Assembly: GCA_021234155.1 (NCBI GenBank) | Contig: JAJEKV010000060.1 | Location: forward strand, 8,888,323 to 8,952,322 | Origin: Isoetes taiwanensis | Taxonomy: Eukaryota; Streptophyta; Lycopodiopsida; Isoetales; Isoetaceae | Direction of reading: 5' to 3' | Length of the DNA: 64,000 nt | Shown: piece after piece, positions 32,501-43,224 of the stretch | How positions within the stretch are numbered: position 1 is the first letter of the stretch | How the letters are laid out: each line of letters begins with the position of its first letter | The notes under the pieces: model-generated | The model's input: only the letters and a program-made list of their open reading frames with translations | What the model was told of the DNA's origin: nothing | The model's database searches: none | Position numbers and translations under genes: made by a program

Positions 32501-33261
32501 AAATGCATGGCCATCATGCATGGTACACGTTAAGGTAATGGACACATCATGTGTCCGCTGGGAGCAAAGAGGCGCCAAACAGAAGACTGGACAAAAGTGT
32601 GGAACGTAGTTTCCACACAAGGTCAAGAGAATTGAGGTTGAACTGAACGAAGACGAGAATAAGCGTTCTATAAGACCGTTGGAATGGAAGATGACAATTG
32701 CTAGTAGAAGGCGCAGTCGTCTGAAAGCTGCAAGGTATGCTGGAGCTTTGGTGAAGCTATACTATTAAGGTAAGTCGACCTCCAACCAATGATGCATTAA
32801 GGAGGCAAGTAATGTACCCTCACGGCAAGTGTGAGACAAGAGAGCTTGAAAGTCGTTGTAAACAATACTTCAAATATAGGGAAGTTGAAAGGGACACTTT
32901 GAGTAGCCCAAAGCGTGGAGTATAACAAGGTTGGTGCCCAAGAACATCTCTTCAAGGAGAATGTGGGCTGGACTTGATACTGTGGTTTGTATGTCGAGGA
33001 GTAGATCCTCATTGGTAAATGTCCACTAGGACCATTTAATGGTGAAGGATGACACCAGAAAGAAAGGGTGTATAATAGAATTTTTAGTTCACAATCCATA
33101 TGAATACGGAAATTATGAAGATAAGTGTTCCTATAGTAGACGTTAAACATGTCCACTAGGAACTTAGGGTGGCATGGCCAAGTGTCCGGATGGAGGATAC
33201 AAAGGTGTCATTCGTCCCAGGCCATCTATGGCAATCCTATATAATAGAAGCATATATACAT
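32501..33261. other. no gene recognised
   Basis: This sits between the LTR and the large DNA transposon. The minus-strand frame at 32797-33156 has no recognisable domain. Confidence 0.4.
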
Positions 33262-33669
33262 GGGTAAAAGCACGTTAGGGTGATAAAATATTGGGTCATT
33301 CTAATACATATACATTTTTAGAAATGTATAATAATTACCGTGAATTTTGGTTTTTTTTTTCGACCGAAAATAGGCATATCGAAAATTCCCTCCAATTCTT
33401 TCTTCCCCGTTCTTGTTTCTTTGTCCTTTGATCTCTCTGCTTTTACCCTGCGATCCGGCACCTCGATCTCTTGCAAGCGACTAAAGCACGCTCTTCCGAA
33501 GTCGCTTGGCCATTCTCAACAAATCAAAGGTACAATCGTCTTCTTCCCTAGTTTTTTACTTTCTGCTTTTAATTTATTACTTTAGGTTTTTGTTTACATG
33601 TGCAAGCTCAGATTGTTGCACCTTTAGGACAATTAAAAGATATTTCTTGTTGCATTGCAGGTATAGACA

Positions 33670-34395
33670 ATGGCAAAGACACCAAAGAAGAGTGCTGCCC
33701 CTCGCATCGGTCAGAAAATCTCCCGTGGCTTCCAAAGCAGGGGACATTTGAAGTCCGGAAGTCCCGGGCGCAAACAAGGAGGACACGATTTTTCTGCAAA
33801 GGGATCCGGGCGAATATGAAATTCAAGGAAAAATTTGCAGTACAACTCTTTAGTGATGAAGTTTGGGGATCTAAGGAACCTACCGTGTGCGGTACAAGGA
33901 TGAGTGGTGAAGTTGGAAGACCAGGCGAATTTTTTTAAGTGGTATGAATTTGCATTCGGTAGGAAAGATGTACGTAATCACTATGTTCCCCTCAGATTTT
34001 GCTAGAGCATTTGCCTTACACTTAAAAGGTGAATCGGTTGATTGGGATGATGTTAAAAACAGCCACGGCTAAAAGCAAGGTCAAAGAATCCAAGGTTTTG
34101 ATCAAGTTGTAACAAATCAAGTCCAAAGAATGCCAAGGGCCACAAGTCCTATGATACTTTCTACAAAAAAGAGGATCTGGACAGTTTGAATGTATTTCTT
34201 GAGAGCAGATCCTCTTTGAAGGAAAGCATATGTAAGGAGATGCAGAATTTACAGGAGACGAGACTGCAGCTACAGACTTTGAAGCATAGGGAAGGGGAAA
34301 GGGCAGTATATTCTAAGCTAGTCCATGAGGCCGAGACTAATTACTTGAATCTGATGTCAGAGTTGGAGGCATTTCAACAGCAGATGGATGGAAGT
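33670..34395 (+). pseudogene. coiled-coil/RING-like transposon protein, 5' part (copy 1)
   Basis: A 5' UTR intron (33530-33660, GT-AG) precedes an ATG giving MAKTPKKSAAP. The sequence parallels copy 2 (from 40120) nearly base for base until the copia insertion at 34396. Compared with copy 2 there are many one- or two-base changes at CAG/CTG sites that wreck the frame. The 3' part of the same gene resumes at 39680 and 46849. Confidence 0.8.
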
Positions 34396-34747
34396 TGATA
34401 GAACTAGTGCAAAACCAGCACAAACCTGCAAGATCGACTCAAGAGATAGAATAGAAGACAAGAACAAATCTATTGAGAAAAGCAATAGGAAATACAATCT
34501 CTACTTCTGAGCATTGCATAATACATAACGTACAATCAATATATACAACTGATGAGACTAAGAATAGTAGTCTACCGTTTAACCACTGCCCATTAATTAC
34601 GGCACTGATTTAGGGTCGGTGCTCAATGCTGACAAAGTGTCTTATTCGTACATTTCAGGCACCTTTTCAAAGACTTGTGTGCTAAGTCTTTGAACCACTC
34701 TTTTTTTTCAAGACATTATGCTTAGTCGACATATTTATATTCCAACA
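34396..34747 (-). repeat. copia 3' LTR
   Basis: 352 bp, matching the other LTR closely except for a cluster of differences at CAG/CTG positions between about 34635 and 34735. Confidence 0.95.
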
Positions 34748-34892
34748 CTCTCCCTTAAATGTTGCTGACTAAGCAGAAGAAAATCAGCTGAAACTAAGGC
34801 AATCATTCTCTCCCTTCAGCTGCAATTTCTTCATGCCCAAGCTCTCCTTCACATTGACGAACTTAGATCCAACTAATGGTTTGGTAAAGCCA

Positions 34893-35225
34893 TCAAGAAA
34901 CCCGATCCCTGTGTGAGGAGCAATGAACAAGTTGAGAAGATCCCATTTGGATCTGCTCACGGACAAAACACAAGTGGGTGTCAAGGTGTTTTGTCTTTGG
35001 GTGGTACTTAGCATCCTTGGCAAGATGGATGGTACTTGTGTTGTCACACAATATAACAGCCGAGGATGGAGGTACCTGCAGATCTGTCCACAAATGTTTA
35101 AGCCACAATAATTCCTGCATCCCAACACTGAGTGCTTTGAATTCTGCCTCCGTGGTGTTGATTGACACTGTAGACTGTCTTTTGGACAACCAAGTCAACA
35201 CGTTAGGCCCTATGAACGTGACCAT
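34893..35225 (-). pseudogene. copia RNase H
   Basis: NVLTWLSKRQSTVSINTTEA, EFKALSVGMQELLWLKHL and LCDNTSTIHLAKDAKYHPKT, then KHLDTH, are the standard copia RNase H motifs (SKRQ..V..S..EAE, DN.S.I.L, H.R.KHI). It is out of frame with the upstream RT. Confidence 0.95.
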
Positions 35226-35820
35226 CCCTGTTGTGGACCTCCTGCTATCATGACAATTAGCATGATCTGCATCAACAAAACTTTCAGTTTGGAAATCGGA
35301 GGACCTCCGATAAAAGAGACCTTCTGTGATGTCCCCTTCGGATATGCCAGCGAGCTTTTAGCGACCTTCGGTCGGCGACGCAGGATTGCTCATGAATCTG
35401 CTTCGGCCTCCCACAAAAAAAAGAGATATCAGGTCTAGTGACCGTGAGATATATCAATGCCCCCTACCAAGCTTCGATAGAGTGTGGGATCACACTCCTC
35501 ACCATCAAAATCAAGCTCAAGCCTTGTGCTTGGATCAAAGGACTTGCCACAGCCCTTGCAATCTTGCATGCGATACCTCTTTGTAACATTTCTTTGATAT
35601 ATTTACGAGAAAGATAGATGCCATCCGAAAGTCTTTGCCACACTTCTACACCTAAACAATAATGCATAAGGCCAAGGTCACCATCTCGAAGGGCGAAGAT
35701 AATCGCAACTTCAATGTAGAAATCAGCACATCAACATCTCCCCGTGATGATCAAATCATCAACATACAAAACCACAATGCACATTCGGCCTTCATGTGAT
35801 TTGTAATAAAGATTGGGGTC
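35226..35820 (-). pseudogene. copia RT C-terminal part, frame-broken
   Basis: Contains VDDLIITG (the YVDD catalytic box) at about 35763-35738 and GVEVWQRLSDGIYLSRKYI (the usual LGIEV....GI.LSQ.KY) further on. Several frame changes separate them. Confidence 0.85.
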
Positions 35821-36423
35821 TCACTGCGCCTGGCTGAACCCCCGCTCAAGAAAGAAAGCATTAATTTTTAGGTATGCCAACATCTTGGAGCCTCGCTCCA
35901 AGCCATAAATGCTTTTCTTCAAATGACAAACCAACTGCTCCTTCCCTTGAACAACAAATCCTGGAGGTTGAGTCATATAGACCTCTTCCTCCAAATCACC
36001 ATTCAAAAAAGCAGACTTAATGTCCATTTGAAACATTAACCAACCTTTCATCGCAGCAACAGCTATAACTAATCTAATAGTGGACATTCTGGCTACGGGA
36101 GCAAAGACTTCATCATAATCTAAGCCTTTTTTCTGTGCAAAACCCTTGGCTACAAGTCTAGCTTTGTGCTTTGACACTGTTCCATCAGCATGAAATTTAG
36201 TTTTAAACACCCACTTACAGCCAATAACGTGCTTATCAGCTGGGAGTTCAACCAATTCCCATGTGCCTTGCTTCAGCAATTGAGAGTATTCTTCTTCCAT
36301 TGCATCTTTGCCACCTTGCGGATCACTAGTCGCTTCATGAAAGGTTTGTGGATCAACATGATCCCGGACCTTTGCCATTAAGGCAAGGTTACATGATCCA
36401 TTAGACTTCTCCTGTTTCTCCAT
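35821..36423 (-). pseudogene. copia reverse transcriptase N-terminal part
   Basis: DAMEEEYSQLLKQGTWELVE, IGCKWVFKTKFHADGTVSKH, KARLVAKGFAQKKGLDYDEV, FAPVARMSTIRLVIAVAA, then MDIKSAFLNGDLEEEVYMTQ and PPGF. This is a well-preserved copia RT start. Confidence 0.97.
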
Positions 36424-36476
36424 CGAGGCGTCTTTGATCTCCTAGGTTCAACAACAAATTTACAACAGTCTTTGCC

Positions 36477-37500
36477 TTAAACCGGTTCTGCAACAATTTG
36501 TTTCTCCTTGAGACGTGCTGATCTCCTAGGTTCAACAACAGGAGGTATAGCAGGTGCTACAATAGGTGTTGTAACAGGTGCTGGATCAGGTGCTATAGTA
36601 CCTTCATGTGTGCTGGACTCCCTCTGAAAGGAACCAACCTGCTCACGGACCATAGGGCGAGTGGGATTGGGATCATCCCGTGCTACTACTTCAGGCAAAT
36701 GTGAGTTCACTGGAGAAACCACTAGAGAGGGAGAGAAAGGTTTACCAGCAGCTGCTATCAGATCTCCAACATCCAAGCTGCTGTCATTGTGAACTGCAGG
36801 AGAATCACTCAAAGATATACCATCATACACAGCATCTTCAACGAACTGAACTGACCTGCTTACAATAACCTGCTTGTTGGAAGGATCATACAACTTGTAA
36901 CCTTTCTGATTTTCTGGATACCCAATAAAGATGGCTTTGACAGCCCTGTCATGCAACTTCCCATACTTTTTCAGCTTCTCAGCAGGTATGGAAGCATAAG
37001 CCAAGCATCCAAACACCCTCAAATGAGACACATCTGGTTTCATTCTCCAAAATGCTTCATAAGGAGTCACATCCTGGACTGCCTTAGTAGGCGATCTATT
37101 TGCCAAATATCTTTCTTTGTCACTCTCTTTCTCCCAAAAAAGATTCAGGCAGTTGCTTGTGACTCATCATAGATCTTGCCAAATCAAGCAAAGATCTATT
37201 CCTCCTTTCAGCTACACCATTTTGTGGATGAGCATAAGGAATGATTAACTGTCTTTCAATACCTTCTTCCATGAGAAACTCATCAAAGGCATTAGAAACA
37301 TATTCACCTCCATTGTCACTTCTCAACTTTTTTATTACTAACCCTGTCTGCTTTTCGACTGCTGCTTTGAAGGCCTTGAACTTGCCAAGCACCTCAGATT
37401 TGCAATGCAAAGTATACACCCAAGTATATCTACTGAAATCATCAATCAGGGTCAAGAAATACCTCTTTCCACCTAGTGAAACATCAGGCATATAGCACAA
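36477..37500 (-). pseudogene. copia integrase (two frames)
   Basis: The first frame (37500-37120) carries FLTLIDDFSRYTWVY, KLRSDNGGEY and PYAHPQNGVAERRNRSLLDL, so the D,D,E catalytic core is visible. The second frame (37106-36477) carries TPYEAFWRMKPDVSHLRVFG and the C-terminal GYPENQKGYKLYDP block. A one-base shift near 37110-37125 separates them. Confidence 0.95.
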
Positions 37501-37560
37501 ATCAGAATGCAGCAGCTCAAGAGGTTGAGTTGCTCGATGAATAGCCTGCTGTGGAAAAGG

Positions 37561-38997
37561 TTATTGAGGTTGCTTTCCGAGATGGCATGCAGCACACTCA
37601 AGCTTGACACATTTCAGAGAGGGAATACCTGTAACCATCTTGTTCTTGTACAAAGCATGTATAGCAGTGCCTCCAACATGACCAAAACGAGCATGCCACA
37701 GATGCTCAGCAGTCAAATCAGCACATACAAGACCATGTTCAGTCTTATGAATTGAACCATCAAAGACATATAAGCCATTCTGCAGCGTCCACTGTGCCAT
37801 GAACTGCAGACTTTTTAAGTCAATTCCTTCAAGTGGATCCCTGCCCAGCAGATAGGCTTTGCCATTTCCGAGAACAATGTGATGGCCTGCTTTATCAAAT
37901 TCAGCAGCAGACATGATATTAGACTGTAATCCGGGAGCAAACATAACATTCCTCACCTTACTAACTATATCACGTCCATGCAATTGAAAAGCTACAATTT
38001 CCTTTCCTGTGATAGGAAAAGAATATCCATCACCCATCTTCACATCACCTCCAGATCGAGGTTCAAGTTCAGAAAACACATCTGAATCTCCAGTAAGATG
38101 AACCGTGGCTCCTGAGTCCAAAATCCAGTCCTTCTGTAAGGTGCTGGCCGCTGCTGCAAGATTCAGATATTCAGCATCAAAAGTGGCACACGCAACAGCA
38201 CTTGTCTCTCCCTTAGAGTTGACTGTTGTGCTTTTCGTGTCACTATCCTTTGAGCTTTTCTTCTCCTTACAATTCGAACTGTAGTGACCCTTTTCACCAC
38301 AATTCCAGCACTTGAACTCCTTGGATTTCTTACCTTCAGACTTCACATTTTCTGACTTCCTAGAGTCTTTGCTATCAGCAAACTTCTTCTTGGTGTCAGC
38401 CCGAGAAGTAGACACAAAATTAGCATGGTCCACTCTCCCATCCCTTTGCTTCTGCACCAACTCCTCTTGTTGCAGTAGAATGGTTACTTTGGCTATATCA
38501 ATCTTCTCCTTGTACCTGATCTTCGAAGAGATAATATCATACGAAGGAGGAAGACCAACCAAGATATCTTGAATCAGCTGTTTTTCAGACAGCACTCCAC
38601 CAGCAGCCATGTAATCCAAGCGCCATTGCTTCATCTGAGTAAGGTATGCTGTGACAGATTTGAAATCACCTAATTGGGCATGTCTCATTTTGTTATGGAT
38701 CAGCATTTGAGTAGCCATACCCTTGCTGTCAAGAGACTTCTCCAAATGAGACCACATCTCCTTAAACTCAGTAAAATGGTTGATTTCATGACCAATTGTC
38801 TCTTCAGCCAACATTTTGACAAGAGCACAAGCTTTCTGGTTTATCCTGCCAGCATCTGCTGACTTGGTGCTGATAAAGTCTTCATCAAACACCGCTCCCA
38901 TGTCACTAAATATCAAATAATTCACCATGAATTTCTTCCAAGCATGGTAATTATTATTAGTGAGCTTTGCATTCTGTGAGAACTTGAATGGATCCAT
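37561..38997 (-). CDS. copia Gag, protease and pre-integrase
   Basis: A 478-codon open frame. Gag spans about residues 1-220. A CCHC zinc knuckle (CWNCGEKGHYSSNC) is near residue 230. The retropepsin motif ILDSGATVHLTGDSD is near 293-307. The GAG-pre-integrase HLWHARFGHVGGTAIHAL is near 430-450, and the CAACHLGK zinc-binding end follows. It reads continuously, unlike the rest of pol, and should continue into integrase without the stop. Confidence 0.97.
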   Translation of the reverse strand: MDPFKFSQNAKLTNNNYHAWKKFMVNYLIFSDMGAVFDEDFISTKSADAGRINQKACALVKMLAEETIGHEINHFTEFKEMWSHLEKSLDSKGMATQMLIHNKMRHAQLGDFKSVTAYLTQMKQWRLDYMAAGGVLSEKQLIQDILVGLPPSYDIISSKIRYKEKIDIAKVTILLQQEELVQKQRDGRVDHANFVSTSRADTKKKFADSKDSRKSENVKSEGKKSKEFKCWNCGEKGHYSSNCKEKKSSKDSDTKSTTVNSKGETSAVACATFDAEYLNLAAAASTLQKDWILDSGATVHLTGDSDVFSELEPRSGGDVKMGDGYSFPITGKEIVAFQLHGRDIVSKVRNVMFAPGLQSNIMSAAEFDKAGHHIVLGNGKAYLLGRDPLEGIDLKSLQFMAQWTLQNGLYVFDGSIHKTEHGLVCADLTAEHLWHARFGHVGGTAIHALYKNKMVTGIPSLKCVKLECAACHLGKQPQ

Positions 38998-39326
38998 GAA
39001 TTTCTCCTGTTTTCAGCAGCCAAACAAATGGTTGAGAAAGCAAATTCGTCACCAAACAAAGCACCCACTAGAAAAGTTGAATCTTGAATTTTGTCACCAA
39101 AAAGGTCTTGGAAAACTCGAATCTCACACCAGAACTCGCCGAAGAATTCGTCTCTCTCCCAAAACACTTCCTCCAGGCCAAAAAACAAGAATCTTCTCCA
39201 ATGCTGCAATGAGATTTTCCACCACCAAATCTCAGCCAAAGAACTCCTAGAAATGATGGCCAATCCAATTTGAATGCTTCTCAAATAGCTTGCTCTATTC
39301 TTCCCTCAAGAAAACGTCTGATACCA

Positions 39327-39674
39327 TGATAGAACAAGTGCAAAACCAGCACAAACCCGCGAGATCGACTCAAGAGATAGAATAGAAGACAAGAACAAAT
39401 CTATTGAGAAAAGCAATAGGAAATACAATCTCTACTTCTGAGCATTGCATAATACATAACGTACAATCAATATATACAACTGGTGAGACTAAGAATAGTA
39501 GTCTACCGTTTAACCACTGCCCATTAATTACGGCACTGATTTAGGGTCGGTGCTCAATGCTGACAAAGTGCTGCCTTCTGTACATTTCAGCACCTTTTCA
39601 GCACCTATGTGCTAAGTGCTGAACCACTGCTGTTTCAGCACATTATACTTAGTCAGCATATTTATATTCCAACA
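39327..39674 (-). repeat. copia 5' LTR
   Basis: 348 bp, abutting the PBS on its inner side and the GAAGT target duplication on its outer side. Confidence 0.95.
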
Positions 39675-39711
39675 GAAGTGACAGTAGTGCTATGAAGTTT
39701 GAGCACATAAA

Positions 39712-39732
39712 GGGTAAAAGCATGTTAGGGTG
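39712..39732 (+). repeat. left TIR of copy 2
   Basis: GGGTAAAAGCATGTTAGGG plus TG. One mismatch to the right TIR. The same sequence starts copy 1 at 33262. Confidence 0.92.
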
Positions 39733-40119
39733 ATAAAATATTGGGTCATTCTAATACATATACATTTTTAGAAATGTATAATAATTACCGTGAATTTTGG
39801 TTTTTTTTTTCGACCGAAAATAGGCATATCGAAAATTCCCTCCAATTCTTTCTTCCCCGTTCTTGTTTCTTTGTCATTTGATCTCTCTGCTTTTACCCTG
39901 CGATCCGGCACCTCGATCTCTTGCAAGCGACTAAAGCACGCTCTTCCGAAGTCGCTTGGCCATTCTCAATAAATCAAAGGTACAATCGTCTTCTTCCCTA
40001 GTTTTTTTCTTTCTGCTTTTAATTTATTACTTTAGGTTTTTGTTTACATGTGCAAGCTCAGATTGTTGCACCTTTAGGACAATTAAAAGATATTTCTTGT
40101 TGCATTGTAGGTATAGACA

Positions 40120-41331
40120 ATGGCAAAGACACCAAAGAAGAGTGCTGCCCCTGCATCAGTCCGAAAATCTCCCAGGGCTTCCAAAGCAGGGACACATTTG
40201 AAGTCTGGAAGTCCTGGCTGCAGCAAGGAGGACACAGTATTTTCTGCAAGGGATCTGGCGAATATGAAATTCAAGGAAAAATTTGCAGAGTACAACTCTT
40301 TAGTGACAGAAGTTTGGGGATCTAAGGAACCTACCAGGTACGGGTACAAGGATGAGCTGGTGAAGTTGGAAGACCAGGCAGAATTTTTTAAGTGGTATGA
40401 GTTTGCATTCGGTAGGAAAGATGTACAGAATCACTATGTTCCCCTGTATTTTGCTAGAGCATTTGCCTTACACTTAAAAGGTGAATCAGTTGATTGGGAT
40501 GATGTTAAAAAACAGCTACAGCTAAAAGCAAGGTCAAAGAATCCGAGGTTTTGACTGAAGTTGTAACAGTCAAGTCCAGCAATGCCAAGGGCCACAAGTC
40601 CTATGATACTTTCTACAAAAAAGAGGATCTGGACAGCTTGAATGTATTTCTTGAGAGCATATCCTCTTTGAAGGAAAGCATATGTAAGGAGATCTGAGAA
40701 TTCTGAGAGACGAGACTGCAGCTATACGAGACTTTGAAGCATAGGGAAGGGGAAAGGGCAGTATATTCTAAGCTAGTCCATGAGGCCGAGACTAATTACT
40801 TGAATCTGATGTCAGAGTTGGAGGCATTTCAACAGCAGATGGATGGAAGTGACGGTAGTGCTATGAAGTTTGAGCACATAAAATGGAAGGTGGAGGATGC
40901 AATTGCTTGCGAGAAGAGCAAGCAAAGGCGGGGATCTAGCTAGCTTAGCAAGGAAGTGGAAGCAAAAGCATCTGAGTTGAGGCAGCTAGATTCTGAACTC
41001 AATTTAAGGTCTTCAAAAAAGAGAGCAATTGAGGAGGGGGACACAAAGATTTTGGAGTTGAGGGAGTTCTTAGATCACTCCTCGGTCCTTAGCTTGCAGC
41101 CTCCTCCTCTTTCTTTGGTTTCAGTTGCAGAGCAGCCAAATGCTGATTTTCAGTCCTGCACAAATTGCGAGCAGTGTTTTGGTTCCTCCCCAGTGGTATT
41201 GGCATCTTGCAGACATCCTTACTGCCTATTATGTATCTCCTATCTTGCTAGCACAAGGAACAACTGCGCGGTACCAGGCTGCACATGGGATGTGAATCTA
41301 CCTCGTGCATTGGGGCTGATTGTGTGTTTGT
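40120..41331 (+). pseudogene. coiled-coil/RING-like transposon protein (copy 2)
   Basis: A 5' UTR intron (about 39980-40110) precedes the ATG. Reading across frame breaks gives a basic Lys/Ser start (MAKTPKKSAAPASVRKSP) and a globular region with FFKWYEFAFGRKDVQNHYVP. A long Glu/Leu coiled coil follows (HREGERAVYSKLVHEAE, EVEAKASELRQLDSELNL). A Cys/His cluster is near the end: C..C...., then ASCRHPYCLLC and C.VPGC, which resembles a C3HC4 RING finger. The frame is disturbed at 40550, 40697-40735 and 40910-40945. In copy 1 (46849-47282) the corresponding CAG/CTG sites keep the frame, so the breaks may be sequence error. Confidence 0.8.
41321..41331 (+). other. internal-deletion junction in copy 2
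   Basis: In copy 1, GGGCTGATTGG (to 47284) continues for 2.85 kb before TGTGTTTGTTGCAGTTTTC (from about 50131). In copy 2 the two are fused as GGGCTGATTGTGTGTTTG. A TTG shared by both edges could be microhomology. Confidence 0.85.
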
Positions 41332-41477
41332 TGCAGTTTTCATCAACATGGTTCGACAAGGATTTTGCACTTGGCAGAAGAAATGTATTAATAAAATCCA
41401 TGATTGAATATGGTTTGAGAAGAAGAGATGAGACAAAACAAGTTGTCACTGGGCCTGGGCAGAAGAGTGGTAGTTAA
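41332..41477 (+). pseudogene. orphaned C-terminal exon of the Ulp1-type protease (copy 2)
   Basis: FSSTWFDKDFALGRRNVLIK, then YGLRRRDETKQVVTGPGQKS and a stop. In copy 1 this exon directly follows the protease catalytic exon. In copy 2 the deletion places it behind the RING-like exon, with the acceptor TTTGTTGCAG retained. Confidence 0.75.
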
Positions 41478-41639
41478 ACTCATTCCAACTTATGGAATTT
41501 AAAGCTAATTGACTATTGTACTTTGAAATTTATTTGAATAAGAAATTGTTTGCAACGCTTTAATTTCTATCAAGGGTTAAAAACTAGAATTAGTTTAGAC
41601 TTTCTGTCTTATCCTTAGGCTTGGTCAGGTTAGATGTAT

Positions 41640-42830
41640 GGCTAACCTAACTGCCCTGGATTACTTACAGGGCTTATTATATTTGATCTCCAAGGCATTT
41701 TGGGTTACTATTGTAAATCAGCACCCAGTGACTATAATGGCACTCAAGTGCCAATCCAATTACCTGATGGAGTCTTCTTTTGTCGTCCATTGTCGAAACC
41801 ATTGTTGTACTGGTGTTCCAACCATTGGGATTTGGCTGTTTGCTCAGATCTTCCCTTGGATGTTCTGACAGCCATTGTAGACAAGTTGTATGAGCAAGGC
41901 ATACCAAGATTTAAATTCATTTATGGTGGCAATAGATGTTGGGCCCTCTTCTTAGAGGCCAATGATGGGACAGACATATCTCTTTTCCCTTTGGATATTC
42001 CACTCCTCAAGTATCCAGAATACGGAAATAGATGTGTTATGATTACTGACCTTCCTTTCAAATGTATCTTCAATGAGGGTTGCTCTTGCTGCATACCAGT
42101 ATGGCATCCCAGGTTAACTGGTGAAGACAAAGATTTGTGTTGGCTATTTGACTGGTTTGTAGGCTTGAAGAATGCAAATGACTTTACCACTTATGTCCAA
42201 GAGCATCAATTTGATACTTCTCGTGCATACAATGACACAGTAGTGAAATGCATAAAATCTCAATATGGTGAAGACATTGATAGTTTATGGAGCTTTTGCA
42301 ATAGAGGTTGCTTGCTAATTAAGAAGCCTAGCATCACAGTGAAGAGATTCACAATAATAGAAGAATCTAGTGAAGATGATGAAGGTGGGGTACAAGATGA
42401 GTGTCTTTGGTACATCGATAGCAAACAAGTCGAGGACACGGGCACATCTTCGTGTATGTATCTAACTTAGGTAATACAATTATGCTTAGATGTTGTATGT
42501 TGTAGAGCTTTTGCAATACAGGCTGTATGTACATAACTTAGGTAATATAGTTAAGCTTTCACATGATATACTAATAATTTTGTATGCATTGTAGGTGTAA
42601 GGAATGATCTACAAAACAAGTGTCAAATTCTTCAACCAAATGAAGTAGATCTTCAACCAACCGATATAGAAGAAACAAATCTAAGTTCCCAATATCTTTG
42701 GCCGGGGACTAATCCAAGGTCGAATACCATGCTTCCCGAGCTTTGGGAAATGGTTGAGAGAATCGATGATTCGGATACTCGAAGCAATTTGCTAAATCTA
42801 CTTTGCAACCCAAGGTTTACTACATAATCC
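41640..42830 (+). CDS. second plus-strand transposon protein, unknown family
   Basis: A long open frame (to the stop at 42470) encodes about 256 residues. It is rich in aromatic and Cys residues: LPDGVFFCRPLSKPLLYWCS, LPLDVLTAIVDKLYEQGIPR, FNEGCSCCIPVWHPRLTGED, then LWSFCNRGCLLIKKPSITVK and an acidic tail. An acceptor near 42595 could add a further exon (ending near 42828) with TMLPELWEMVERIDDSDTR. It has no match I can name. It is present in copy 1 at 50446-51153, so it belongs to the transposon. Confidence 0.55.
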
Positions 42831-43224
42831 TTGGGGAGACCATCCTTTGCGTAAGTAGTTGATCACCAATAGGGTGGACCGGCCTTCCAATAGCCGAGAA
42901 TGCCCATCGACAAGTCTTCTTCTGCTGCACACATGTAAATCCCGAAAACCGTTGGAAGAAAGGCGTGCATGATGCAATAGTACTGAGATATTGTGTTCCA
43001 AATGACATAGTGATTAGGCACACTTCTTAAGTTATTAAGTGTGTACACCGTACTATTTGCTCCGAAATATAATTATGTGTACCTTTTGCACTTGTCTACA
43101 ATTTGAACTTCAACATGTTCCATGCTATATTTTACAAACCGGGTAGTTCACACAAAGACAAACCACTGCAAATTCAATTCAATTCAAAAAGTAACACAAT
43201 ACAAAGCACTGCAAATTCAAAGCC

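Larger units (their letters stand above)
34396..39674 (-). mobile_element. Ty1/copia retrotransposon, complete structure
   Basis: LTRs at 34396-34747 and 39327-39674 begin TGATAGAAC and end ATTCCAACA. The perfect 5-bp target duplication GAAGT lies at 34391-34395 and 39675-39679. On the minus strand the order is PBS (TGGTATCAGA, from 39326 down), Gag-protease, integrase, RT, RNase H, and a polypurine tract (AAGGGAGAG) at about 34756-34748. This is the copia domain order. Frames are interrupted in integrase and after the RT N-terminus. Removing it restores the host transposon gene, as seen in copy 2. Confidence 0.97.
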
